The notes under the pieces: generated by a model
What the model was told of the DNA's origin: nothing
The model's database searches: none
Seen by the model: only the letters and a program-made list of their open reading frames with translations
Position numbers and translations under genes: made by a program
NCBI GenBank assembly: GCA_007922195.1
Contig: ML682003.1
Span: 4,882,383-4,946,382, forward strand
Direction: 5' to 3'
Length of the DNA stretch: 64,000 nt
Source of the DNA: Podocnemis expansa
Taxonomy: Eukaryota; Chordata; Testudines; Podocnemididae
Shown: positions 38,835-50,904 of the stretch, in pieces
Layout: each line of letters opens with the position of its first letter
How positions within the stretch are numbered: position 1 is the first letter of the stretch

Positions 38835-40525
38835 TATAATCATAGAACCATGGAAGATCAGAGATGGAAAGGTCCTGAGGAGGTCATCTTGTCCAAGCCC
38901 CTCCCCTGCTCAAAGCAGGATGAACCCCAACTAAACCATTCCAGTCAAGCTGGGCCTTGAAAACTTCTAAGGATGGAGATTCAACCACTTCCTTAGGTAA
39001 TCCATTCTAGAGCTTCACCACCCTCCTAGGAAAAAGATTTTCCTACTATCCAATCTAGTCCTCCTCCACTGTAACTTGAGACCATTGCTCCTTGTTCTGT
39101 CACCTGCCACTGCTGAGAGCAGCCTAGCGCCATCGTCCCTGGAACCTCCCTGCAGATAGTTAAAGGTTACTATCAAATTCCCCCTCACTTTTCTCTTCTG
39201 CAAACTTAAGTAAGCAAACTAGTTCCCTCAACCTCTTCTCATCAGTCATGTGCGCCAGCCCCTTCTTTATTTTAGTTGTTCTCCACTGGACTCTCTCCAA
39301 TTTGTCCACATCCTTCTTGTAGTGGGGGTGGGGGCAAAACTAGACACAGCACTCCAAATGTGGCTTCACGAAGTGCTGAATAGAGGGGAATAATCTCATT
39401 CTTCCATCTTCTGGCCATGCTCCTACTAATGCAGCCCAATTTGCCATTAGTCTTCTTGGCAATAAGGACATGCTGTTGACTCATCTCCAGCTTCTTGTCC
39501 ACTGTAACCCCTGGGTCCTTTCCTGCAGAACTGGTGTCTAGCCAGCTGGTTCCATCCGTAGCAGTACATGGGATTGTTCCATCCTAAGTGCAGGACTCTG
39601 CACTTGTCCTTATTGAACCTCCTCAAACTTCTTTTCAGCCCAATCTTCCAATATATCTAAGTCACTCTGTATAATATCCCTTCTCTCCAGGGCATCTACC
39701 ATCCCCCTCAGCTTAGTGTCATCTGCAAATTTGCTGGAAGTGCAAACCACCCCACCCTCCAGTTCATTAATGAAGAAGTTGAAGAAAACTGACCCCAGGG
39801 CACTAGTTAACAGCTGCCAACTAGATGTCAAGCCATTGATCATTACCTCTTAAACCCAATTATCTAGTTAGCTGTCAATCCATTTTATTGTCCTTTCAAA
39901 CAACCCATACTTCTGTAACTTGCTGACCAGAGTACTGTGGGACAACATATCCAAAACTTTGCTGAAGTCAGGATGTATCATATCCACTACTTTCCACCAG
40001 ATCCACAAATCCAGGCATCTCATCATAGAAGGCAATCAGGTTGGTCAGGCATGAGTCACCCTTGGTGGATCCATGCTGGTGGTTCCTGATCACCTTTCTC
40101 TCTTCCAAGTGCTTTAAAATGGATTACTTGAGGACTTGCTCCATGATTTTTCTGGGGACTGAGGTGAGGCTGATTGGTCTGTAGTTCCCTGGGTCCTGCT
40201 GCTTCCCTTTTTTAAAGATGGGGATGATATTTGCCTTTTTCCAATTATCTGGGACATCTCCTGATCACCACAAGTTTTCAAATATAAGGGCCAATGGCTG
40301 TACTCACATCAGCCAACTCCCTTCACATCCTTGGATGCCCTGCATCCAGCTCTATGGACTTATTCATAGCCCACCTTTCTAAATAGCTTTTGAGCCTGTT
40401 CTTTCTCCCCTGAGGGCTTCTCAGCTCCGCCCCATTCTGTGCTGCCCAGTGCAGTAATCTGGGATCTGACCTTGTCTGTGATGACAGAAACAAAAAAACA
40501 TTGAATACTTCAGCTTTTTTCATCT
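38835..40525 (-). mobile_element. CR1 LINE, about 1.7 kb, minus strand
   Basis: On the plus strand it starts with the CR1 3' tail (ATAATCATAGAACCATGG, AGGTCCTGAGGAGG) and continues into the 3'UTR and ORF2. Minus-strand frames show [28 protein letters not shown] and DLDILEDWAEK, the reverse transcriptase with FADD. Many stops and shifts show it is inactive. The match to chicken CR1 order is from memory. Confidence 0.85.
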
Positions 40526-40529
40526 GTCA

Positions 40530-42361
40530 CAAGGTTGCCTGCCGAGCACTGCTGTGCAGTCAAAGCACAATCATTAGTTCAGTATTTCCCATAGTCCCTG
40601 GTCAAGGGAAATCTGACAAACTCTGCTAGGCCATAGTGGACAGAAATAGAGAGGGCCACCTATGATACATAAATGTTCATAGTAACAACTTCATAGCATC
40701 CAGCAGAATTCTTAAGGTTTGCAGAGATTCCTCAGCTTATCTCATTTCTTTTTTTTCCAAAAAGAGAACAGAGCAGGGGTATTGGACCATATCCTAGTGA
40801 GGCTCTGGTTCCTCACTTCTAGACAGATCAGATTCTATTGCATATTAATTCAAACTTCAGTTAGTAAACAGTTCCAAACTCCACCTCCATATGGTTTCAT
40901 GAAAACATTGCAGGTCAGTTCCCATTTATATTACATACACTACTTTCCATGCTATTCCATGGAAGAGGTAAAGAGAGTTGGATTTCATGAGCCTCCCATA
41001 TGCTAGTTCCACCCCAAAACTTCTGATTGGTTGTGATGGCTGCAAGAGGAATGGGTCCTTGCAGGACTGCAGTGCCTCCATGAGACGAGTGGCCTTTGCC
41101 CTAAAATGAGGTGAAATCTTCCCACTTTCCTCAGATGCGTGGGGGTGAGCTGTCTTCATTTGTCATATTGAATAGCTGGAGTTTGAAGGCCACCAGGTTA
41201 ATCTAGTGGATGACTCTGAATGGCACAAGAGATCGGTAGTCCAGCTTCCTTAAGGGCTAGGCAATGTTGAGGAATTGCACCAAGAGCCATGTCTTATCCC
41301 CCAGTGTGATATGAAGGTTGTCCTGCCAATGAAGGCTGGCATATTGTGTGTCATCTCAGTTGAGTTTTCATTTCTTCATGGACATCTTGCAAGTTTTTAG
41401 TGAGGTCAGAAGCAGTGGGAATGTGGGACATGAACAGGTGAAACTGGGGGTGGAAACCATAGTTTGTGTGAAAAGACAGTGGCACATCACTTTATGGTTA
41501 TATCTGCTGGACACAAACTTGGCAAAGGAAAAAAATGGTCATACTGCATCAGACCAATGGTCCATCATTCTAACCCAATATCCCATCTTCCGACAATGGC
41601 TGATGCCAGGTGCTTCAGAGAGAATGGGAAGCTAACCATCAAGATATCCATCCCAACGGCCATTCCCAGCAAACAGCAAAGAATTAATCATTTTGAGGGT
41701 AGTTGATAAAGCAGTGCCAATACAGCTGCAAAATATAGTTTGCCCATTGCATCTGCCTGTCAGCCTGAGGGTGGTATGACTAGTACAGCCATGTGGCACT
41801 GGAAACTGGGTAGTTTGACTCTCCTGAGAGCAAGACGACTAGCACTGGTGTGCAGTTGGGCAGGGGACCTAAGCCCCCAGGGGTTTGGCATGGCAGGATT
41901 TTGTCTGAGCACATAATACCACACAAACTGATATCAATCCTCATAGATTAATGTAATTTTGGCAACCAGAAATTGTGAGAGACTGGTTTTATCATTCTCC
42001 AGTGGCCAAAGTGGCCAGCTAGGGTTGAGTCATGACATAGTCAGAGTACAGCCAAACATGGTTGGCTGTTAGGGACACATATCCAATCTTTCCTTGACTG
42101 AACATTTTGAGTCGGGGGTATGGGCAGATCTTATTGAAGGCAGGGGAAGGCAATGCCTTCCCTGATTGGCTGTGGTGGACCCACCTCTTTCCCTGCGCTC
42201 TGTGCTGGGAAGAGAAACATGATTATGCTCCGTGCAGGTTCTCTCAGCCACTCGGGAACCTGTCTGCACAGAGCATAGAAAGCTCAGCATGACATGCACT
42301 CAGGCAATGTGAGGCTGACACCAGCCTTCTAACTTCTCCAGTCTCAGTTTAACAGATTTCC
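40530..42361. other. Intergenic, mostly unassigned
   Basis: Apart from the CR1 fragment at 41530-41705, nothing recognisable is seen. Short open frames have no motifs or splice partners. Confidence 0.4.
41530..41705 (-). mobile_element. CR1 3' end fragment, minus strand
   Basis: The plus strand reads GGTCATACTGCATCAGACCAATGGTCC, CCCAATATCCCATCTTCCG and GCCAGGTGCTTCAGAGAG, the reverse complement of a CR1 3' terminal segment. It is about 170 bp. Confidence 0.7.
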
Positions 42362-42740
42362 AACCCACTTTGTCAGATGCATGGAGTGGAAACTACGGAT
42401 GAGAGGTACATATACATGCCAGGATGGAGGATACAAGTGTTAGTAAAGTCAATTCAGAGGGCAGATGGGGCCTATTCACACCAGTTGATTGAAGGGAGAG
42501 AATGGACTCCAAGCCATCAGGAACAGTTTCCTGGATGATGACACAGCACACCTGGTAACTGAAGTTTGTGACTTTTTCCCAACCCACAACTACTTCAGAT
42601 TTTGGGATGATCTATACCTTCAAGTCAGTGGCACAGCTATGGGTACCTGCATGGCCCCACAGTAAGCCAACATTTTTATGGCTGACCTAGAACATCGCTG
42701 CTGCGAATCTCGTCCACAATTGCCTTTCCTTTACCTACAT

Positions 42741-42752
42741 TATATTGATTAC
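42741..42752 (+). pseudogene. Mutated Penelope RT catalytic box (YIDY)
   Basis: TATATTGATTAC encodes Tyr-Ile-Asp-Tyr, where the family has Tyr-Ile-Asp-Asp. The replaced Asp is a metal ligand, so the RT would be inactive even without the nearby stops. Confidence 0.7.
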
Positions 42753-42955
42753 ATTTTCACCATCTGGATCCATGGGAAAAAGTCCCTTGAAGAATTCCAT
42801 TGGGACTTCAACAATATCCACCCCACCATCAACCTCAGCCTTGACTAGTACACATAGGAAATCCACTTCTTGGACATTACAGTATGAATAAGGGATGGAC
42901 ACATTAACATCACCCTATACTGAAAACCAACTGACCACAATGCATACATACCTAC

Positions 42956-43702
42956 TGTGGTATGCCAAGCAAAGTGCGGTCAGGCACGTCAGGCAAGATG
43001 TGTTCTTATCAGTGTTGTTTTGTGTCCGGTGCTGATATCAGTATGGCTGCGTGTGTCAATGCATGCGTGAGTAAACTGAGGCAACACTCATGATCGAGGA
43101 AACCAACAGGACCACGGATCTTTGTAGAAATGAAGGTGCCAGGCTAGGTTTTATTGCAGCGTAGCCCTATGGCAAACAATCCATATCAACTGCTTTGTTG
43201 GCAGCATTGGTGCTCTCAATGCAATGGAACAGCTCAACTGACAGCAGGACCGGCTGTCACCCTCTCGGCTGCACGACGTTTGGGCTCTGGGGCTCCTACT
43301 TTTATACCTTATCTGCCTTTACCTTAATTGACTAATACTTCCCTCCTTTGATGCCACCCCTTAATTTGATAGGTCCCTGGGCATCACCATCCATCAAGGT
43401 GTCATGACTGGGCCAAACCTCTCCTTTGTATAGGTCACTTTGACCCAGCATACCTCCTTATATCTTTTGGCATGAGACTGGGCTAGTACCACCTTTCTCC
43501 AAGTCTTTATTCAAGTACATTCTCTCATCTTTGTCTTAGTACATTCTCATCTTTAGCTTGTGCCAGTTTTGATGAGATTATCATGGTCCAATGCCCAATG
43601 TGCATGCCATTCAGACCCACTTTCTTGGATTGCTTCGCTAGGCCTCGAGCCAATACCTAGGTGCTTCTACTTGTCTTTCTTAACCTTTTACTTTCTCCTA
43701 CA
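42956..43702. mobile_element. Solo LTR inserted in the Penelope element, copy 2
   Basis: It begins TGTGG and ends CTACA, flanked by CCTAC and CCTAT, a 5-bp target duplication with one mismatch. It shares long blocks with the LTR at 7538-8461. Penelope coding resumes right after with YASSFHPGHITQS. No internal retroviral region is present. Confidence 0.7.
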
Positions 43703-44262
43703 CCTATATGCCTCCAGCTTCCACCCAGGACACATTACACAATCCATCATCTACACCCAAGCCTTAAGGTACAACTGGATCTGCTCTGATCCCTCGGACA
43801 GAGACAAACACCTGCAAGATCTATATCAGGCATTCCTAAAACTACAGTACCCACCCAAGGAAGTGAAAAAACAGATCAACAAAGCCAGATGGGTACCCAG
43901 GAGCCACCTAGTACAGGACAGACCAAACAAAGAAAACAGAGAACACCACTTGCCATAACGTACCAGTGCTAGCTAAAATCTCTCAAACACATAATCAAAG
44001 ATCTACATCCTATCCTAGAAGATGATCCCACACTCTCTCAAGCCGTAGGAGGCAGGTCTACCTTGCTTATAGATAGCCCCCCAACCTGAAGCAAATACTC
44101 ATGAGCAACTGAACACTGTACAACAAGAACACTAATCCAGGAATCTATCCCTCCAATAAACTCCATTGCTAACTCTGCCCTCGTGTCAACTCCAGTGATA
44201 TCACAGGCCCCAACCACATCAGACACACCATCAGGGGCTCTTTCACTTGCACGTCCACTAAT

Positions 44263-44577
44263 GTGGTGTATTTCATCATGTGCCAGCAATGCCCCTCTGC
44301 CATGTACATTGGCCAAACCAGACTGTCCTTATGCAAAAGGATAAATGGGCACAACTCGGACATCAAAAATGGCAACATCCATAAACCAGTAGGAGAGCAC
44401 TTCAATCTCCCTGGACATTTAGTAACAGACTTGAAAGTTGCCAGACTTCAACCAAAAAAATCTTTCAAAACCAGACTTCAGCATGAAACTGTGGAGCTGG
44501 AGCTGATTTGCAAGCTTGACACAATCAGACTGGGTCTGAACAGGGACTTGGAATGGTTAGCAGATTACAAAAAGTGA
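44263..44577 (+). pseudogene. Penelope GIY-YIG endonuclease remnant
   Basis: This 104-codon open frame contains the Tyr-Phe-Ile and Tyr-Ile-Gly pair of a GIY-YIG-like nuclease, preceded by the CX2C-like CQQC, then KRINGHNSD and the conserved GEHFNLPGH. It continues to FDTIRLGLN-type text. It is a domain remnant at the end of the 42362-44841 element. Confidence 0.85.
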
Positions 44578-45191
44578 TTCTTCCTGTTCCCACATTCTCT
44601 CCCTTTAATCAACTGGTATGAATGGGCCCCATCTGCCCTCTGAATTGACTTTGCTAACACTTGCCTCCTCCATTCTGGCATGTGTATATATACCTCTCAT
44701 CTGTAGTTTCCACTTAATGCATCTGACAAAGTGGTTGGAGCCCATGAAAGCTTGTGCCCAAAGAAATTTGTTAGTGTTTAAGGTTTCACAGGACCCTCGT
44801 CATTTTTGCTGTACACAGACTATCATGGCTACCTCTCTAGAAACAGTCTCAGTTTTAATTTCACTTCACTCTTTGCTGGCTGGCTGGGGCAGTGTTACAA
44901 TCTGAATCACTGCCCGCCCCTAATCTGAGTGGATTGACTCACCAGACTGGTTTTACTCCCTTCTCCACCACCCACCTTCACTGCCTCCTTCCCCTTGCCT
45001 TTTAACCTGCTCAGTAATCAATTAAAAGTCCCTTCAAATATGCTCATTTATCTTCCAGATAAGGGAAGTGGTAAGCACAATGCAAGGGAAGAAGCAACAT
45101 GGCTTTGTGTTGAAAGCAGAATGAGGAATGTGAAGATTAGAGGGTTTATAATGGCCTCTGTCACAGACTTGCATTGTGACATTGGACCACC

Positions 45192-45400
45192 GGTCATTTA
45201 AGGCTTGATCTCAAGAGGAGTCTTTCTGTTAATTTTAAAAGGCAATCAGCCTGTGCCTCAGTTTCTTCATTCAAAAGAGGGATAATACTTGCCTATCTTG
45301 GAGGAGTATTGTGGAGTTTACTTCATTGTTTTTGCTTAGGTGCCCTGAGGTCATCAGCTGCAAAGTACTTGAGAAGTGCTAAGTAGTTCCACAATTAACC
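45192..45400 (+). mobile_element. tRNA-type SINE fragment
   Basis: CTGTGCCTCAGTTTCTTCATTCAAAAGAGGGATAATAC is the conserved 3' half, followed by GTATTGTGGAG and AAGTACTTGAGAAGTGCTAAGTAG. MIR and the turtle tRNA SINE share this body, so the family is unresolved. Confidence 0.6.
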
Positions 45401-48400
45401 TTTCATTGATATGTACTCCTCCTGAATGACAGGAGACTGGGATTTTATGGGACTCCTTCTCCCACTGGTGCTGGAGCAAATTGCCAGACAGGAGTAGGGG
45501 TGGGGAAGAGGGAACACTAAGGCCCACTCCCATCATCACTTTTCAAAGTGGGAGGTGAGAGAGCTAGGCGGATGCCCCTAGGACAGCTTTGTGCTCTGTG
45601 AAGAGGGTGGGCTGTTCTCAAGTCTGGGGCAGCAGAGCAATGAATGACTAGAAGAAATGGATCTCCTCCACCTGGCCTAAAGCCCTCGGAAGTGTTTCTA
45701 TGAGGTAGGTAACAGGCTGGTGGCAGTTATAGGTAGGAGTGAGGAGGCTGGCTGGGGTTGATGGGAGAGGAAGTGTTTTTGGGAGCTTAGTGCTGTGAAG
45801 GTGCCTGGGGTCAGCCAGTAGCAGTACTGTGGGGCTGAACAAGGATGTGAGATGGGGACGGGAGAGGAGGCTGGCGTAGCTCCACAGCAGCGTAAAAACC
45901 CAAGCAATCCCAGGGCAGGAACGATTCTGGAGCATTTGGCTCAGGACTGAGGTTACTCAGTCACCCACCTGCTCTTTCTGCTGGGATATGGAGCTTCTCC
46001 CCCGGCTCAGCTCCTCTCACTTGGTTGTTGGCATCCCTCCTTCCTCCTGCCCAAACTTCCCGTGTCTCTCTCAAGCTTCCTTATGGGGAGGGGCGTCTGT
46101 TTATGCGTAGGTCTGTAGGTCCGGTCACTGCCCCAGTCAGCCAGGGAGGGAGAAACAGGCTAGCGAGCGAGGCATCCTACAGCAGCCAACACCCATTCCA
46201 CGCTGACCCAGTTCCTGCACGTGGAGGGGCACATAGGCAGCTGCCTCGCATGGGATAGGAATGGGGAGGATAGGTGGGGTGAGGGAAGGAGAGGAGAGGA
46301 GGATGTTGGCCAGAGACTCATGCAGTGACTGTTGCGAGAGGTAGGGGAAGAGGCCTGGGGGCAGAGCCTGAGAGGCAGCGGTGGGCCAGGGAGCTTGCCT
46401 TCTCCAGGGGAAGCTTCACCAGCCACCCCTGGTCAGGGGCCAGGTCTGCACTGCTTGACATTAATTGTACTGCAAATGGCTTGTGAGGCAGGAAAGGCTC
46501 CACAAGAGAAAGTGAATTGTTCTCTAGTGCATTGACAGAATGGTTCAAGGCCAAGATGGGCTCTGGGCATCTATTTCCCTTGTCCGGATACCTGTCCAAG
46601 CGAAACAGGACATTGGACTTCCCATTTGAGCTATCAGGGCAATGCATGAAATCAGACTGGGGCGTGGGGGTGACCAGATGCTCTGGCGATGATGGAGAAC
46701 TTTTTCATTTCATAGATATTCTGAAATCTTGTGATCTGCAAATACCAGAACCAGAAAACACATACCTTCCAAGTGAGATACCAGTCCTCAAAGGCAGCTT
46801 AGACTTCATAGGTTTGTTCCATGAGTGGCAGCTTTCAGGAGCTTTTGCACAGGGATGCAGTTCTCAGGGACGCATGTCACTGTGACAGCACTACTCCAAT
46901 CACATAATGAAAGGCTTCTGATCTGATGCCCTAATTAGGGGCCAGAAGCTTGTAAGAAAGGTGGCATAGCCATCACCTCCTCTGTTTATTTTGGGAATGG
47001 TGCCTCGGTACTCACTTTTGCCATAACTTTCTGGTGAACATGTCTTCTGGGTTTGCCGCAAAATGCATGTTTCACTGAATTTACCTTTTGCTGAATAAAT
47101 AAATTGCCCAGTTCCAATTCTCAAAGCAGAGCTGATGCTACAAGAGGTTTAGTGCCATCGGGAATATTCTAAGGTGTTTTCTGGACTCTTCATTCTGGGA
47201 ACTAACCTATAAAGTGACACCGAACAACGGACAACATTAGAAACAGAAGAGAGACGTTTCACTAGACAGGGAGGAGGCACTGCCACCTAACCCAGCTTTG
47301 TGGTTCAATTTTCTTAAGGTAGTGGCAGGGTTGGGAGGACCTCACCAGAGTCCATTCAGCTCTCCTGCTGCTGCTGCCCTCTGCATTCTCTCTTGCCACA
47401 AAGTTCCTTGCAATAGCTACTGCAGCAAAATCCTCTCTCTTTGTTGTCTCTCACAGTGAAGTCTCCCGAGGAACTGAGGATAGGTTTCCAATGCACATGA
47501 AGTTCTGTGACAGCATTTTTTAGCAATAAAGTCACTAGAGAGCTCTTTGGCTCTAGAGTTTATATGGAATGGGTGTGATCTACTTAGAACAAGACTAGTC
47601 GTGTGAAGCCAGATCGGTGCTGATGCACAATCCCCTCATCCGTGTGCTCCAGAATGTACTATAATTCTGACTGATGAGCTAAGAATGATCTGCCTAATTT
47701 GAATATCAATTTGACTCTAATTGTATGGAACCCTGCTGCCAGGTGGCTAACCCAGCAATAAGTTGGTCAATATATGTTGCGTCCCTCTTGGAAAACAATT
47801 GAATCCGTTCAAGTTCCCACTCAGAATTCTGGAGAAATCCAACGCAGCCTCCCTCCCTGCCCTGAACATAAGACGCTTTGCCACTTAACAAGCTGTCTGG
47901 GAGGCTGTGCAAACAAGGAAGTCTTTATTAGAGGGAGGAGAACAGGCAAACTTAAAGTAACACACTTCTGGAATACATGTGCCTGCCTTGTTCTCTGGTA
48001 ATTTTGGCAGCCATCCATCTCACTCCTTTCCCACCTTTGTGAAAAAGGTCTTCAAGATGATAGATCCTTGGCCACAGCATCTCAGTCATCACCAAGCTAC
48101 ACTCATGGCTGGCATCAGTGCGGAGCACCCAGCCAAATGTCTGTTTGCTGCTCTCCCTCCAGTCCCAAGGGGCTATTCATTATGAAAACTGTTCTCAGAG
48201 GTAGGCAGTGCAGCCATCCCTGTATCAGCTAGCTTGGCCCTTGTTGAAACGTATGCTGATAAGAGTTGTTATCTGTCCACATGAGGAGCTGAGCGCATAA
48301 AAATACATACCTCTCCTCCCATCTGTTCCAGAAATGATGCCAAGGATCAGGACTTCTCCCTCACGGACTTTTAAGGTTTTCTCTTGTATTTGCTTTTCTT

Positions 48401-49250
48401 GTTGCTGGACTTGTACCCACTGCTGAGGTCATGCCCTAGGTGTGTAATAGCACCCTAATTCTTAACACATCTGTAGTACGACCCGCTAAATCCTAGAAGG
48501 GCCTCAAGCACTCTGTCATTTTGCGGGCAGGGTAAGGTAGTAAGAGCCTCTATTTTAACAGAGGCTGGGCTTACACTTTTTTGTGAAGGTATGTGTCCTA
48601 GCTACTTGACAGATATTCTGCAAAGCCGCTATTTCTCATTTGATAGCTTTAGTCCATGAGCTTCTCCATGTTCCTCCAAACTTCTTCCACTTAGGTCACC
48701 AATATATGCCAATACTTGCAGCAAATTCATATCTCTCACAACTTTCTCCAAGAGATGCTGAGATGCCAGGAACTGTAGCTGTGCTTTGGGGCATGTAATA
48801 TTTGAATTGATAGAAAATTCAGGGACGGATGAAAGCTGTCTTCCCTTTCTTGTCTTCACCCAGCAGGATCTCTTAATATGTACTTTTAAGGTCTAGCAAC
48901 CACTGACAGCAAAGCAAGCAGTCCAAGGCCACTAGTGTGTGTCCAGGATGGTGTGCTGATCAACCAGTGCAATTCTTTAAAGTCCAGTATTTTATACACT
49001 TTTTAATCTTTTAGTTTTTCTTCCTGACCATATCGTTAGGGAGCAGATATATGGACAGTATGGATCAGCAATGGTGTCATTTGCCAGCCGTTCCAAGACA
49101 CGTCATACATCTGAGGGTGCTGGGAGAATTGGCTGATGTGATTACAGAGCTGATGTGATTATCTCTGAAAACTACTGATGAGTGGGGGGTCCTGCAAGAT
49201 TGCAGAAAGGCAAATCTAGGGTCCATCTTCAGAAAGGACAGAAGGAGGAT
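45400..49250. other. Intergenic with a relative of the 32.9-33.6 kb repeat
   Basis: About 46940-47290 shares text with 32890-33200, for example AAAGTGACACCGAACAACGGACAAC against AAAGTGACGCTGAACAGTGAACAAA. An inverted piece at about 47390-47480 matches the reverse complement of 33480-33560. A 122-codon open frame (46517-46885) has no recognised motif. The rest is unassigned. Confidence 0.45.
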
Positions 49251-49254
49251 CCAG

Positions 49255-49945
49255 AGATGGGTTTTATTTGAAGATGGGTTTTACTGCAGCCCTGGAGTTT
49301 TCATATCAGCTGGAGAAGAGAGTCAGACACATGCACAACTGCAAGTTGCCTTCCGTAGAACAACTTTGTAGTATTGACCAGCCTCAGTAAAACTGAATCA
49401 CTAAACTGGGTTTGATGGTGACACTTCTGGGCAAGTGGCTCTCTGAGGATGAGGGGCAGAGCTGCAAAGAGAGACTTGGACATTGCCACACACGGATCCA
49501 ACGTGTGAGGCTTGGTGGCTGTGTGCGGTGGTGCAGCCAAGGGAGCTATGAGACACGCTCACTGGCAGTTAGGAAGGGAGTTAGAGGGACTCCTGGCACA
49601 GTTACTGGAAGGCCATGGATGGTTCTCTGTTTATTGGTGTGTACATTTTCTTGCTGTGTTTCTTTGCAGGTAGAGTGATAGAGTTTAAAGTTAGGAGGAG
49701 CATTAGATCATCTGGTCTGGCCTCCCGTAAACCTCAGGCTGTTACATTTCACCTGAACAGCCACGTTGTGCCTCATTACTTGAGATAAACAAAAGTATTT
49801 GAGTCCTGAGAAAACTACATTGCTGATGGCCACAGGCAGAGAACCAGGGAGACCAAGGTACTATGAAAGCCTGAGGCCCCTGGAATGGCAGGGAATTGAT
49901 TTGCTGAGACACGGGCAGATGGTTCCTTCTGTTTTCATGATGCAA
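49255..49945. repeat. Diverged direct repeat, copy A (pair with 60160-60790)
   Basis: Both copies start GATGGGTTTTACTG and share CAGACACATGCACAA, AAAGAGAGACTTGGACATTGCCACA, TTACTTGAGATAAA and AACTACATTGCTGA. Divergence is clear, with indels. A minus-strand CR1-like 3' end (AAGTTAGGAGGAGCATTAGATCATCTGG) lies inside both copies. This suggests one composite repeat family rather than a local duplication. Confidence 0.65.
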
Positions 49946-50559
49946 AAGGTAAGAAACCTCCCTTAAGTCCTTTCCAATCTGACCTAGAGGGAAAGGTATG
50001 TCTGGCAGTGGCGGATTAGGGGCTTCTGGGCCCCTGGGCCTCCTCCACTGGTGCGCCCTGTGTGAGATCCACCTGCCCTCACCTGGGACCACAGAGCCCC
50101 TCCCAAGTCTAGGGCCCTGCTCCCTGCTGGAGGGCCGGCACTGGCTGGGGGGCCGGGGCCAGGCGCTGGCCCCAACCTAGCCGATTGTCGTCACCCCCCC
50201 CCCGACTGGCAGCAGAGCTGACCAATGCACACGGCGTGACTTCCACTGCTCTGGAGACCATGCTGCACAATGCATCAGCTGCCCCACTTTGCCCCCAGGG
50301 ACAGACCAGCCAGCCCAGGAGCAGGGCAGGATAGCAGAGCCTAGCCTCTAGGGTGACCCACCCCACTCCCAGGGGTGAACCGTCTGGCCCCAGGGGTGTG
50401 GCAGGACTCGCAGTGAAATTTCAGAGTCCAACCTCCAGCCCTGGATGGCTCCACTCCCCCACGGTGCCGCACAGTGAAGGGCCTCCTACATTGTGGTGGG
50501 CTTGGGCATGGGCCCCATAGGCCTGTGTGTTAGTCTGCCAATGATAACTGATCCCTTCT

Positions 50560-50890
50560 CCTGAAAAGGATTTCCTTATTTGCACGCTCTTTGCTGACTG
50601 GCCAGGCAGTTCTGCAGATAAGGAGCTGGGGGTTACAAAGGACAAGAAGTTGGATAGGAGCCACCAATGAGTCCTTATTACCAAGAAGGATAATGGCACA
50701 TTGGGGTTTATGACTAGGAGCGTGGCCAGCAGATGTAGGGATGTGATTATTTCCCTCTGTTCAGCTCTGGCGAGGCCACATTTGGTGTGCTGTGCCCTGT
50801 TTTGGCTCTCTTACTATAGGAAGGATGTGGACAGCCTGGAGAGAGCCCACAGAAAGCCAACAAAAATGATGAAGGGGCTGACACACATAA
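50560..50890 (+). mobile_element. CR1 LINE fragment
   Basis: It contains ACTAGGAGCGTGGCCAGCAG, GAGGCCACATTTGGTGTGCTGTGC and AAGGATGTGGACAGCCTGGAG, the ORF2 C-terminal CR1 segment. It stops where the minus-strand Penelope tail begins at 50905. Confidence 0.75.
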
Positions 50891-50904
50891 CCTGTGAGCA
50901 AAAC

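Larger units (their letters stand above)
42362..44841 (+). mobile_element. Penelope-like retroelement with inverted flanking repeats, RT and GIY-YIG remnants
   Basis: This is an about 2.5-kb relic. The left repeat (about 42362-42500) is the reverse complement of the right one (about 44590-44730). RT fragments include QVSGTAMGTCMAP, then the catalytic box HYIDYIF at 42741-42752 (the second Asp of YIDD is replaced by Tyr), then EIHFLDITV and KPTDHNAY. A GIY-YIG endonuclease is clear at 44263-44577: VYFIMCQQCPSAMYIGQT, KRINGH, IHKPVGEHFNLPGH. Stops interrupt the RT region, so it is dead. A solo LTR splits it at 42956-43702. The tail (AGCCCATGAAAGCTTGTGCCC...GACTATCATGGCTACCTC) closes it. Confidence 0.85.

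Noticed and set aside
39610..39843. A 77-codon minus-strand frame with reverse-transcriptase text
   Set aside because: It is part of a dead CR1 rather than a host gene, and is annotated with that element.
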